Assembly: GCA_947650365.1 (NCBI GenBank)
Contig: OX393555.1
Location: 84,015,995-84,079,994, forward strand
Reading direction: 5' to 3'
Length of the DNA: 64,000 nucleotides
From: Chamaelirium japonicum
Taxonomy: Eukaryota; Streptophyta; Magnoliopsida; Liliales; Melanthiaceae
Shown in pieces: positions 37,437 to 50,386 of the stretch. Made by a program: the position numbers and the translations under genes. How positions within the stretch are numbered: position 1 is the stretch's first letter; every line of letters starts with the position of its first letter. Below the pieces are notes generated by a model, which was not told where the DNA came from, did no database searches, and saw only the letters and a program-made list of their open reading frames with translations.

Positions 37437-38896
37437 AATGAATTAGAATAGATTGTGCGAATGAATTAGAATGGATCGTACGAATGAATTAGAATGGATC
37501 GTACGAATGAATTAGAATGGATCATACGAATGAGTAAGAATGGATCGTACGAATGAATTAGAATGGATCGTACGAATGAATTAGAATGGATCGTACAAAT
37601 AAATTAGAATGGATACATTCGTCCGAATGAATTAGAATAGATCATACGAATGAGTAAGAATGGATCGTACGAATGAAATAGAATAGATTGTACGAATGAA
37701 TTAGAATGGATCCTACGAATGAATTAGAATGGATCGTGTGAAAGAATTAGAATGGATCGTACAAATGAATTAGAATGGATCGTACGAATGAATTAGAATG
37801 GATAATACGAATGAGTAAGAATGGATCGTACAAATGAAATAGAATGGATTGTACGAATGAATTAGAATGGATCGTACGAATGAATTAGAATGGATCGTGT
37901 GAAAGAATTATAATGCATTGTATGAATGAATTACAATGGATCGTATGAATGAATTAGAATGGATCATGCGAATGAATTAGAATGGATCGTACGAATGAAT
38001 TAGAATGGATCGTGTGAAAGAATTAGAATGGATCGTACGAATGAATTAGAATGGATCGTACGAATGAATTAGAATGGATACATTTGTGCGAATGAATTAG
38101 AATGGATCGTACGAATGAATTAGAATGGATCGTATGAATGAATTAGAATGGATCGTACGAATGAATTAGAATGGATCGTGCGAATGAACTAGAATGGATC
38201 GTACAAATGAATTAGAATGGATCGTACGAAAGAACTAGAATGGATACATTCGTGCGAATGAATTAGAATGGATCGTACGAATGAATTAGAATGGATCGTA
38301 CGAATGAATTAGAATGGATCTTACGAATGAATTAGAATGGATCGTACGAATGAATTAGAATGGATCTTACGAATGAATTAGAATGGATCGTACGAATAAA
38401 TTAGAATAGATCGTATGAATGGTTTAGAATGGATACATTCATGTGAATGAATTATAATAGATCGGACGAATGAATTAGAATGGATCGTACGAATGAATTA
38501 GAATGGATCAAATGAATGAATTAGAATGGTTGCATTCATGCGAATGAATTAGAATGGATCATACGAATGGATTAGAATGGATCGTACGAATGGATTAGAA
38601 TGGATACATTCATGCGAATGAATTAGAATGGATCATACGAATGAGTAAGAATGGATCGTACGAATAAAATAGAATGGATTGTGCGAATGAATTAGAATGG
38701 ATCGTACGAATGAATTAGAATGGATCGTGTGAAAGAATTAGAATGGATTGTATGAATGAATTAGAATAGATCGTATGAATGAATTAGAATGGATCGTACG
38801 AATGAATTAGAATGGATCGTACGAATGAATTAGAATGGATCGTACGAATGAATTAGAATGGATCTTACGAATGAATTAGAATGTATCGTACGAATG
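37407..38896 (-). repeat. Minus block 24
   Basis: Copy of block 17 lacking one 23-bp monomer near 38040 (two instead of three consensus units after GTGTGAAAG), which restores the 13,182 offset. Confidence 0.9.
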
Positions 38897-39329
38897 CACG
38901 ATCCATGCTAATTCATTCGTTTGATCAATTCTAATTCATTAGCACGATCCATTCTAATTCATTCGTACGATCCATTCGAATTCATTCGCACAATCCATTC
39001 TAATTCATTCGTACGATCCTTTCTAATTCTTTCACACGATCCATTCTAATTCATTCGTACGATCCATTCTAATTCATTCGTACGATCTATTCTAATTCAT
39101 TCGTACGATCCATTCTAATTCATTCATACGATCCATTCTAATTCCTTCGTACGATCCATTCTAATTCATTCATACAATCCATTCTAATTCTTTCACACGA
39201 TCCATTCTAATTCATTCGTACGATCCATTCTAATTCATTCGTGCAATCCATTCTATTTTATTCGTACGATCCATTCTTACTCATTCGTACGATCCATTCT
39301 AATTCATTCACACGAATGTATCCATTCGT

Positions 39330-39964
39330 ACGAATGAATTAGAATAGATTGTACGAATGAATTAGAATGGATCGTACGAATGAATTAGAATGGATCGTAC
39401 GAAGGAATTAGAATGGATCGTACGAATGAATTAGAATGGATCGTACGAATGAATTAGAATAGATCGTACGAATGAATTAGAATGGATCGTACGAAGGAAT
39501 TAGAATGGATCGTACGAATGAATTAGAATGGATATATTCGTGCAAATGAATTAGAATGGATCATATGAATGTATTAGAATAGATCGTATGAGTGAATTAG
39601 AATGGATCGTACGAATGAATTAGAATGGATTGTATGAGTGAATTAGAATGGATCGTACGAATGAATTAGAATGGATCGTGTGAATAAATTAGAATGGATG
39701 GATCGTGCGAATGAATTAGAATAGATCGTACGAATAAATTAGAATGGATACATTCGTCCGAATGAATTAGAATGGATCATACGAATGAGTAAGAATGGAT
39801 CGTATGAATGAAATAGAAAAGATTGTACGAATGAATTAGAATGGATCCTACGAATGAATTAGAATGGATCGTGTGAAAGAATTAGAATGCATTGTATGAA
39901 TGAATTAGAATGGATTGTATGAATGAATTAGAATTGATCGTGCGAATGAATTCGAATGGATCGT
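39330..39964 (-). repeat. Minus block 25
   Basis: Copy of block 18. Differs by GAATGAATTAG near 39900 where copy 1 has GAATAAATTAG. Confidence 0.9.
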
Positions 39965-42057
39965 ACGATCCATTCTAATTCATTCATACAATCCATTCTA
40001 ATTCATTCGCACGAATGTATCCATTCTAATCCATTCGTACGATCTTTTCTAATCCATTCGTACGATCCATTCTAATTCATTCGCATGAATGTAATCCTCC
40101 TAATTCATTCATTTGATCCTTTCTAATTCATTCGTACGATCCATTCTAATTCATTCGTCCGATCCATTTTAATTCATTCGCACGAATGTATCCATTCCAA
40201 TTCATTCATACGATCCATTCTAATTCATTCGTACGATCCATTCTAATTCATTCGTAAGATCCATTCTAATTCATTCCCACGATCCATTCTAATTTATTCA
40301 TACGATCCATTCTAATTCATTCGTACGATCTATTCTAATTCATTCGCACGAATGTAACCATTCTAATTCATTCATACGATTCATTCTAATTCATTCGTAT
40401 GAGCTATTCTAATTCATTCGTACGATCCATTCTAATTCATTCGTACGATCTATTGTAATTCATTCATACAATCCATTTAGATTCATTCGCACAAATGTAT
40501 CCATTCAAATTCATTCGTACGATCCAGTCTAATTCATTCGTACGATCCATTCTAATTCATTCGTACGAATATATCCATTCTAATTCTTTCGTACGATGCA
40601 TTCTAATTCATTCGTACGATCCATTCTAATTCATTCTCACAAATGTATCCATTCTAATTCATTCGTACGATCCATTCTAATTCATTCCTACGATCTATTC
40701 TAATTCATTCACTCGAATGTATCCATTTTAATTCATTCGTACGATCCATTCTAATTCATTCGTACGATCTAATTCATTCGTACGATCCATTCTAATTCAT
40801 TCGTACGATCGATTGTAATTCATTCGCACTATCCATTCTAATTCATTCGTACTATCAATTCTATTTCATTCGTATGATCCATTCTAATTTATTCGTTCAA
40901 ATATATCCATTCTAATTCATTCGTACGATCCATTCTAATTTATTCGCACGATCCATTCTAATTCATTCGCACGAATGTATCCATTCTAATTCATTTGCAC
41001 GATCCATTCTAATCCATTCCTATGATCTATTCTAATTCATTCGTACGATCCATTCTAATTCATTCTAATTTATTCGTACGATCCATTCTAATTCATTCGT
41101 ATATTCCATTCTAATTCATTAGCACGATCCATGCTAATGAATTAGAATGGATCGTACGATCCAATCTAATTCATTCATATGATCCATTCTTACTCATTCG
41201 TATGATCCATTCTAATTCAATCGTACGATCCATTCTAATTCATTCGTACGAACCATTCTAATTCCTTCGTACGATCCATTCTAATTCATTCGTACGATCC
41301 ATTCTAATTCATTCGTACGATCCATTCTAATTCATTCGTACGATCCATTCTAATTCATTCGCGCAATCTATTCTAATTCATTCGTACGATCCATTCTAAC
41401 TCATTCGTACGATCCATTCTAATTCATTCATACAATCCATTCTAATATTTATTCGCACGAATGTATCCATTCTAATTCATTCGTACGATCCATTCTAATT
41501 CATTCGCACAATCTATTCTAATTCATTCATACGATCCATTCTAATTCATTCGCACGAATGTATCCATTCTAATTCATTCATACGATCCATTCTACTTTAT
41601 TCGTACTATTCGTTCTAATTCACTCATACGATCCATTCTAATTCATTCATACGATCCATTCTAATTCATTTGCATGAATATATCCATTCTAATTCATTCG
41701 TACGATCCATTCTAATTCCTTCGTACGATCCATTCTAATTCCTTCGTACGATCCATTCTAATTCCTTCGTACGATCCATTCTATTTCATTCGTATGATCC
41801 ATTCTAATTCCTTCGTACGATCCATTCTAATTCCTTCGTATCCATTCTAATTCACTCATACGATCCATTCTAATTCATTCGTACGATCCATTCTAATTCA
41901 TTCATACAATCCATTCTAATTCTTTCACACGATCCATTCTAATTCATTCGTACGATCCATTCTAATTCATTCGCACAATCCATTCTATTTCATTCGTACG
42001 ATCCATTCTTACTCATTCGTATGATCCATTCTAATTCATTCACACGAATGTATCCAT
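39965..42057 (+). repeat. Plus array, 2.1 kb, end of copy 2 and start of third copy
   Basis: Copy 2 ends at about 41561-41575; from there GATTC/CTACTTTATTCGTACTATTCG replaces the copy-1 successor. Several CATTCCTTCGTACG monomers in succession near 41710-41830 form a small local expansion. Confidence 0.82.
41135..41155 (-). repeat. Single-monomer inversion (copy in 13-kb unit 2)
   Basis: Shifted exactly 13,182 bp from 27953-27973 and identical by eye, including the following CGTACGATCCAATC monomer. Confidence 0.85.
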
Positions 42058-42580
42058 AATGGATCATACGAATAAGTAAGAATGGATCGTACGAATGAAA
42101 TAGGATGGATTGTACAAATGAATTAGAATGGATCGTACGAATGAATTAGAATGGATCGTTTGAAAGAATTAGAATGGATTGTATGAATGAATTAGAATGG
42201 ATCATATGAATGAAATAGAATGGATCGTGCGAATGAATTCGAATGGATCGTACGAATGAATTAGAATGGATCGTACGAATGAATTAGAATGGATACATTC
42301 GTGCGAATGAATTAGAATGGATACATTCGTGCGAAAGAATTAGAATAGATCGTATGAATGAATTAGAATGGATCCTATGAATGAATTAGAATGGATCGTG
42401 CGAAAGAATTAGAATGGATCGTACGAATGAATTAGAATGGATCGTGCTAATGAATTAGAATTGATCGAACAAATGAATTAGCATGGATCGTGCTAATGAA
42501 TTAGAATGGAACGTACGAATGAGTTAGAATGGATCGTGTGAAAGAATTAGAATGGATTGTATGAATGAATTAGAATGAAT
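42058..42580 (-). repeat. Minus block 26
   Basis: Entered at ATCCAT-A-ATGGAT (42052-42064), left at GAATTCGTACGATCC (GAATTC 42577-42582). Related to blocks 15 and 22 but about 0.3 kb shorter; has a distinctive GATCGTTTGAAAG monomer. Confidence 0.88.
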
Positions 42581-42934
42581 TCGTACGATCCATTCGAATT
42601 CATTCGCACGATCCATTCTAATTCATTCATACGATCCATTCTAATTCATTATTACAATCCATTCTAATTCTTTCACACGATCCATTCTAATTCATTCGTA
42701 GGATCTATTCTAATTCATTCGTACAATCTATTCTATTTCATTCGTACGATCCATTCTTACTCATTTGTATGATCCATTCTAATTCATTCGGACGAATGTA
42801 TCCATTCTAATTCATTCGTACGATCCATTCTAATTCATTAATATGATTCATTCTAATTCATTCGTACGATCCATTCTAATTCATATGCACAAAGGTATCC
42901 ATTCTAATTCATTCGTACGATCCATTCTAATTCA

Positions 42935-43124
42935 GGATCATACGAATGAATTAGAATGGATACATTCGTGCGAATGAATTAGAATTGATCGTACGAATGA
43001 ATTAGAATGGATTGTGCGAATGAATTAGAATGGATCGTACGAATGAATTAGAATGGATCGTATGAATGAACTAGAATGGATACATTCGTGTGAATGAATT
43101 AGAATGGATCGTACGAATGAATTA
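42935..43124 (-). repeat. Minus block 27 (truncated)
   Basis: Starts like blocks 16 and 23 (TTCAGGATC) but is cut after about eight monomers at the chimeric joint ATTAGTACGATCAATTTCAC, the seam between the two 1,308-bp units. Confidence 0.88.
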
Positions 43125-43135
43125 GTACGATCAAT

Positions 43136-44443
43136 TTCACTCATACGATCCATTCTAATTCATTCGTACGATCCATTCTAATTCATTCATACAATCCATT
43201 CTAATTCTTTCACACGATCCATTCTAATTCATTCGTACGATCCATTCTAATTCATTCGTACGATCCATTCTAATTCATTCGCACAATCCATTCTATTTCA
43301 TTCGTACGATCCATTCTTACTCATTCGTATGATCCATTCTAATTCATTCGCACGAATGTATCCATAATGGATCATACGAATGAGTAAGAATGGATCGTAC
43401 GAATGAAATAGGATGGATTGTACAAATGAATTAGAATGGATCGTACGAATGAATTAGAATGGATCGTTTGAAAGAATTAGAATGGATTGTATGAATGAAT
43501 TAGAATGGATCTTATGAATGAAATAGAATGGATCGTGCGAATGAATTCGAATGGATCGTACGAATGAATTAGAATGGATCGTACGAATGAATTAGAATGG
43601 ATACATTCGTGCGAATGAATTAGAATGGATACATTCGTGCGAAAGAATTAGAATAGATCGTATGAATGAATTAGAATGGATCCTATGAATGAATTAGAAT
43701 GGATCGTGCGAAAGAATTAGAATGGATCATACGAATGAATTAGAATGGATCGTGCTAATGAATTAGAATTGATCGAACAAATGAATTAGCATGGATCGTG
43801 CTAATGAATTAGAATGGAACGTACGAATGAATTAGAATGGATCGTGTGAAAGAATTAGAATGGATTGTATGAATGAATTAGAATGAATTCGTACGATCCA
43901 TTCGAATTCATTCGCACGATCCATTCTAATTCATTCATACGATCCATTCTAATTCATTATTACAATCCATTCTAATTCTTTCACACGATCCATTCTAATT
44001 CATTCGTAGGATCTATTCTAATTCATTCGTACAATCTATTCTATTTCATTCGTACGATCCATTCTTACTCATTCGTATGATCCATTCTAATTCATTCGGA
44101 CGAATGTATCCATTCTAATTCATTCGTACGATCCATTCTAATTCATTAATATGATTCATTCTAATTCATTCGTACGATCCATTCTAATTCATATGCACAA
44201 AGGTGTCCATTCTAATTCATTCGTACGATCCATTCTAATTCAGGATCGTACGAATGAATTAGAATGGATACATTCGTGCGAATGAATTAGAATTGATCGT
44301 ACGAATGAATTAGACTGGATTGTGCGAATGAATTAGAATGGATCGTACGAATGAATTAGAATGGATCGTATGAATGAACTAGAATGGATACATTCGTGCG
44401 AATGAATTAGAATGGATCGTACGAATAAATTAGAATGGATCGT
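43136..44443. repeat. 1,308-bp tandem unit, second copy
   Basis: This is a direct repeat of the preceding unit with one additional 23-bp monomer near 43250, so the start offset is 1,285 and later anchors are 1,308 apart. Small differences include CTTATG for CATATG near 43512 and GTGTCC for GTATCC near 44204. The similarity to 41851-43135 fades beyond about 44443. Confidence 0.85.
43366..43888 (-). repeat. Minus block 28
   Basis: Copy of block 26 shifted by 1,308 bp; GAATTC exit at 43885-43890. Confidence 0.88.
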
Positions 44444-44762
44444 ACGAATGAATTAGAATGAATCTTACGAATGAATTAGAATAGATCATACATATGAATT
44501 AGAATGGATCGTACGTATGAATTAGAATGGATATATTCAATCAAATGGATTAGAATGGATCGTATGAATGTATTAGAATGGATCGTACGAATGAATTATA
44601 ATGGATTCGTACGAATGAATTAGAATGGATACATTCGTGCGAATGAATTATAATGGATCGTACCAATGGGTAAGAATGGATCGTACGAATGAAATAGAAT
44701 GGATCGTACGAATGAATTAGAATGGATCGTACGGAATGAATTAGAATGGATTGTATGATCGT
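44243..44762 (-). repeat. Minus block 29
   Basis: Full-length relative of block 27, entered at TTCAGGATCG and left at TATGATCGTACGATC (CGTACG 44760-44765). Interior matches block 23 with more substitutions. A 73-codon open frame on the minus strand (44550-44771) reads through it and is not considered a gene. Confidence 0.88.
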
Positions 44763-44956
44763 ACGATCCATTCTAATTCATTTGTACGATCCATTCTAAT
44801 TCATTCGTACAATCCATTCTATTTCATTCGTACGATCCATTCTTACTCATTCGTGTGATCCATTCTAATTCATTCGCACGAATGTATCCATTCTAATTCA
44901 TTCATACAATCCATTCTAATTCATTCCGTACGATCCATTCTAATTCATTCGTACGA

Positions 44957-46520
44957 TCGTATGAATGAATTAGAATGGATCGTACGAATGAATTAGAATA
45001 GATTGTGCGAATGAATTAGAATGGATCGTACGAAAGAATTAGAATGGATCGTACGAATGAATTAGAATAGATCATACGAATGAGTAAGAATGGATCGTAC
45101 GAATGAATTAGAATGGATCGTACGAATGAATTAGAATGGATCGTACGAATAAATTAGAATGGATACATTCGTCCGAAAGAATTAGAATGGATCATACGAA
45201 AGAGTAAGAATGGATCATACGAATGAAATAGAATAGATTGTACCAATGAATTAGAATGGATCCTACGAATGAATTAGAATGGATCGTGTGAAAGAATTAG
45301 AATGGATCGTACAAATGAATTAGAATGGATCGTACGAATGAATTAGAATGGATCATACGAATGAGTAAGAATGGATCGTACAAATGATATAGAATGGATT
45401 GTACGAATGAATTAGAATGGATCGTACGAATGAATTAGAATGGATCGTGTGAAAGAATTAGAATGCATTTTATGAATGAATTAGAATGGATCGTATGAAT
45501 GAATTAGAATGGATCGTGCGAATGAATTAGAATGGATCGTACGAATGAATTAGAATGGATCGTGTGAAAGAATTAGAATGGATCGTACGAATGAATTAGA
45601 ATTGATCGTGCGAATGAATTAGAATGGATCGTACGAATGAAGTAGAATGGATACATTTGTGCGAATGAATTAGAATGGATCGTACGAATGAATTAGAATG
45701 GATCGTATGAATGAATTAGAATGGATCGTACGAATGAATTAGAATGGATCATGCGAATGAACAAGAATGGATCGTACGAATGAATTAGAATGGATCGTAC
45801 GAATGAACTAGAATGGATACATTCGTGCGAATGAATTAGAATGGATCGTACGAATGAATTAGAATGGATCGTATGAATGAATTAGAATGGATCTTACGAA
45901 TGAATTAGAATGGATCGTACGAATGAATTAGAATGGATCTTACGAATGAATTAGAATGGATCGTACGAATAAATTAGAATGGATCGTATGAATGGTTTAG
46001 AATGGATACATTCATGTGAATGAATTATAATAGATCGGACGAATGAATTAGAATGGATCGTACGAATGGATTAGAATGGATCAAATGAATGAATTAGAAT
46101 GGTTACATTCATGCGAATGAATTAGAATGGATCGTACGAATGGATTAGAATGGATCGTACGAATGGATTAGAATGGATACATTCATGCGAATGCATTAGA
46201 ATGGATCATACGAATGAGTAAGAATGGATCGTATGAATGAAATAGAATGGATTGTGCGAATGAATTAGAATGGATCGTACAAATGAATTAGAATGGATCA
46301 TGTGAAAGAATTAGAATGGATTGTATGAATGAATTAGAATAAATCGTATGAATGAATTAGAATGGATCGTACGAATGAATAAGAATGGATCGTACGAATG
46401 AACTAGAATGGATATATTCGTGCGAATAAATTAGAATAGATCGTACGAATGAATTAGAATGGATCGTACGAATGAATTAGAATGGATCTTACGAATGAAT
46501 TAGAATGCATCGTACGAATG
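44957..46520 (-). repeat. Minus block 30
   Basis: Diverged copy of blocks 17 and 24. The entry palindrome is broken by GATCGTATG; exit GAATGCACGATCCATGC is kept. GGTTTAG, GATCAAATG and GGTTACATTC monomers are in the same order. Confidence 0.87.
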
Positions 46521-46952
46521 CACGATCCATGCTAATTCATTCGTTCGATCAATTCTAATTCATTAGCACGATCCATTCTAATTCATTCGTACGATCCATT
46601 CTAATTCATTCGCACGATCCATTCTAATTCATTCGTACGACCCATTCTAATTCTTTCACACGATTCATTCTAATTCATTCATACGATCCTTTCTAATTCA
46701 TTCGTACGATCTATTCTAATTCATTCGTACGATCCATTCTAATTCATTCGTACGATCCATTCTAATTCCTTCGTACGATCCATTCTAATTCATTCATACA
46801 ATCCATTCTAATTCTTTCACATGATCCATTCTAATTCATTCATACGATCCATTCTAATTCATTCATGCAATGCATTCTATTTCATTCGTACGATCCATTC
46901 TTACTCATTCGTACGATCCATTCTAATTCATTCACACGAATGTATCCATTCA

Positions 46953-47422
46953 TACGAATGAATTAGAATAGATTGTACGAATGAATTAGAATGGATCGTA
47001 CGAATGAATTAGAATGGATCGTACGAAGGAATTAGAATGGATCGTACGAATGAATTAGAATGGATTGTATGAATGAATTAGAATGGATCGTACGAATGAA
47101 TTAGAATGTATCGTGCGAACGAATTAGAATGGATCGTACGAATGAATTAGAATGGATGGATCGTGCGAATGAATTAGAATGGATCGTACGAATAAATTAG
47201 AATGGATACATTCGTCTGAATGAATTAGAATGGATCATACGAATGAGTAAGAATGGATCGTACGAATGAAATAGAATAGATTGTACGAATGAATAAAAAT
47301 CGATCCTACGAATGAATTAGAATGGATCGTGTGAAAGAATTAGAATGGATTGTATGAATGAATTAGAATGGATCGTATGAATGAATTAGAATGGATCGTG
47401 CGAATGAATTCGAATGGATCGT
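46953..47422 (-). repeat. Minus block 31
   Basis: CACACG-type entry with decayed CATACG in place of CGTACG; exit GGATCGTACGATCC (centre 47422/47423). Retains the GGATGGATCG duplication; shorter than blocks 18 and 25 by about 160 bp. Confidence 0.87.
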
Positions 47423-49503
47423 ACGATCCATTCTAATTCATTCATACAATCCATTCTAATTCATTCGCATGAATGTATCCATTCTAATCCATTCGTACGA
47501 TCCATTCTAATCCATTCGTACGATCTATTCTAATTCATTCGCATGAATGTAACCATTCTAATTCATTCATTTGATCCATTCTAATTCATTCGTACGATCC
47601 ATTTTAATTCATTCGTCCGATCCATTTTAATTCATTCGCACGAATGTATCTATTCTAATTCATTCGTACGATCCATTCTAATTCATTCGTAAGATCCATT
47701 CTAATTCATTCCCACGATCCATTCTAATTTATTCGTACGATCCATTCTAATTCATTCGTACGATCTATTCTAATTGATTCGCACGAATGTAACCATTCTA
47801 ATTCATTCATACGATTCATTCTAATTCATTCGTTTGAGCTATTCTAATTCATTCATACGATCCATTCTAATTCATTCGTATGATCCATTGTAATTCATTC
47901 ATATAATCCATTTAGATTCATTCGCACAAATGTATCCATTCAAATTCATTCGTACGATCCAGTCTAATTCATTTGTACGATCCATTCTAATTCATTCGCA
48001 CGAATATATCCATTCTAATTCTTTCGTACGATGCATTCTAATTCATTCGTACGATCCATTCTAATTCATTCTCACAAATATATCCATTCTAATTCATTCG
48101 TACGATCCATTCTAATTCATTCCTACGATCTATTCTAATTCATTCGCTCGAATGTATCCATTTTAATTCATTCGTACGATCCATTCTAATTCATTCGTAC
48201 GATCTAATTCATTCGTACGATCCATTCTAATTCATTCGTACGATCGATTCTAATTCATTCGCACTATCCATTCTAATTCATTCGTACTATCCATTCTAAT
48301 TCATTCGTATGATCCATTCTAATTTATTCGTTCAAATATATCCATTCTAATTCATTCGTACGATCCATTCTAATTCATTCGCACGATCCATTCTAATTCA
48401 TTTGCACGAATGTATCCATTCTAATTCATTTGCACGATCCATTCTAATTCATTCCTATGATCTATTCTAATTCATTCGTACGATCCATTCTAATTCATTC
48501 GTACGATCCATTCTAATTCATTTGTATATTCCATTCTAATTCATTAGCACGATCCATGCTAATGAATTAGAATGGATCGTACGATCCAATCTAATTCATT
48601 CATATGATCCATTCTTACTCATTCATATGATCCATTCTAATTCAATCGTATGAACCATTCTAATTCATTCGTACGGTCCATTTTAATTCCTTCGTACGAT
48701 CCATTCTAATTCATTCGTACGATCCATTCGAATTCATTCGTCCGATCCATTCTAATTCCTTCGTACGATCCATTCTAATTCATTCGTACGATCCATTCTA
48801 ATTCATTCGCGCAATCTATTCTAATTCATTCGTACGATCCATTCTAATTCATTCGTACGATCCATTCTAATTCATTCATACAATCCATTCTAATTTATTC
48901 GCACGAATGTATCCATTCTAGTTCATTCGTACGATCCATTCTAATTCATTCGCACAATCTATTCTAATTCATTCATATGATCCATTCTAATTCATTCGCA
49001 CGAATGTTTCCATTCTAATTCATTCATACGATCCATTCTACTTCATTCGTACTATCCGTTCTAATTCACTCATACGATCCATTCTAATTAATTCATACGA
49101 TCCATTCTAATTCATTTGCATGAATATATCCATTCTAATTCATTCGTACGATCCATTCTAATTCCTTCGTACGATCCATTCTAATTCCTTCGTACGATCC
49201 ATTCTAATTCCTTCGTACGATCAATTCTATTTCATTCGTATGATCCATTCTAATTCCATCGTACGATCCATTCTAATTCCTTCGTATCCATTCTAATTCA
49301 CTCATACGATCCATTATAATTCATTCGTACGATCCATTCTAATTCATTCATACAATCCATTCTAATTCTTTCACACGATCCATTCTAATTCATTCGTACG
49401 ATCCATTCTAATTCATTCGCACAATCCATTCTATTTCATTCGTACGATCCATTCTTACTCATTCGTATGATCCATTCTAATTCATTCGCACGAATGTATG
49501 CAT
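47423..49503 (+). repeat. Plus array, 2.1 kb, end of third copy
   Basis: Parallel to 26783-28600 with diverged bases. GTACGATCTAATTC truncation at 48203, TTCGTTCAAATATATCC at 48327 and the single-monomer inversion at 48560 are kept. The TTCATTCTAATTTATTC slip of the other two copies is absent here near 48500, so it arose later. Confidence 0.8.
48560..48580 (-). repeat. Single-monomer inversion (third copy)
   Basis: Same micro-inversion with the same left hairpin. It is followed, as in the other copies, by CCAATCTAATTC and then a CATTCTTACTC monomer, which supports descent from one event. Confidence 0.83.
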
Positions 49504-50386
49504 AATGGATCATACGAATGAGTAAGAATGGATAGTACGAATGAAATAGAATGGATTGTGCGAATGAATTAGAATGGACCGTACGAATGAATTAGAATGG
49601 ATACATTCGTGCGAATGAATTAGAATGGATCGGACGAATGAATTAGAATGGATCGTACGAATGAATTAGAACGGATCGTACGAATGAATTAGAATGGATC
49701 GTACGAATAAATTAGAATGGATACATTCGTCCGAATGAATTAGAATGGATCATACGAATGAGTAAGAATGGATCGTACGAATGAAATAGAATAGATTATA
49801 CGAATGAATTAGAATGGATTCGTACGAATGAATTAGAATGGATACATTCGTGCGAATGAATTAGAATGGATCGTACCAATGAGTAAGAATGGATCGTACA
49901 AATGAAATAGAATGGATTATGCAAATGAATTAGAATGGATCGTACGAATGAATTAGAATGGATCGTGTGAAAGAATTAGAATGGATTGTATGAATGAATT
50001 AGAATGGATCGTACGAATGAATTAGAATGGATCGTACGAATGAATTAGAATGGATCGTATGAATGAATTAGAATGGATTGTACGAATAAATTAGAATGGA
50101 TACATTCGTGCGAATGAATTAGAATGGATACATTCGTGCGAAAGAATTAGAATAGATCGTATGAATGAATTAGAATGGATCCTATGAATGATTTAGAATG
50201 GATCGTGCGAATGAATTAGAATGGATCGTACGAATGAATTAGAATGGATCGTGCTAATGAATTAGAATTGATCGAACGAATGAATTAGCATGGATCGTGC
50301 TAATGAATTAGAATGGAACGTACGAATGAATTAGAATGGATCGTGTGAAAGAATTAGAATGGATTGTATGAATGAATTAGAATGAA
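49504..50386 (-). repeat. Minus block 32
   Basis: ATAATGGAT entry with GTATGCATAATGG variant, exit in GAATTC (50384-50389). A phase break ATTCGTACG occurs at about 49819, as at 12282. Contains the GTGCTAATG / GATCGAACG / TTAGCATGG set near 50250. Confidence 0.87.

Larger units (their letters stand above)
28597..41561 (+). repeat. 13-kb segmental duplication, copy 2
   Basis: This is a direct head-to-tail copy of 15415-28596, 12,965 bp long because 217 bp are missing at 41295. Ten single-base differences were noticed by eye, for example at 31790 (A where 18608 has G), near 32113, 33289, 34577 and 40198. That is about 99.9% identity, so the duplication is very young compared with the monomer divergence of 5-15%. 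Homology with the far edge of copy 1 runs to about 41575, then the sequence passes into a diverged third copy. The joint at 28597 lies at the ATCC of a monomer, as expected for unequal exchange within the array. Confidence 0.93.
41851..43135. repeat. 1,308-bp tandem unit, first copy
   Basis: The unit runs from a TTCACTCATACG monomer through the ATCCATAATGGAT flip, a 0.5-kb minus block, a plus stretch, the TTCAGGATC flip and a short minus tail. Anchors 1,308 bp apart: TATCCATAAT (42051 and 43359) and TTCAGG (42931 and 44239). It ends at a chimeric joint, ATTAGTACGATCAATTTCAC, at 43121-43140, where minus monomers abut the start of the next copy out of phase. Confidence 0.88.
41562..49500 (+). 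repeat. Diverged partial third copy of the 13-kb unit
   Basis: The order of modules in 22.3-28.6 kb and 35.5-41.6 kb is repeated here with many more substitutions. Matching anchors: TTCAGGATCG (23486, 36691 and 44239), GAATGCACGATCC (GCACG at 25714, 38896 and 46520), GCGCAATC (28396, 41361 and 48809) and TTCGTTCAAATATATCC (27711, 40893 and 48327). The offset from copy 2 drifts between about 7,450 and 7,620, so several monomers were gained or lost. The part that would match the first half of the 13-kb unit (15.4-22 kb) is missing. Confidence 0.75.

Noticed and set aside
28597..41561. Terminal repeats of a very large transposon (13-kb unit)
   Set aside because: The unit has no coding sequence, no target-site duplication and no terminal motif; its joints lie within ordinary monomers. 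A tandem segmental duplication explains it.
44550..44771. 73-codon open frame on the minus strand
   Set aside because: It is a translated satellite with a 23-residue period (SILIHSYDPF-like repeats). It starts at an ATGG created by the flip at 44762 and stays open only because of monomers without TAA. No independent coding signal.
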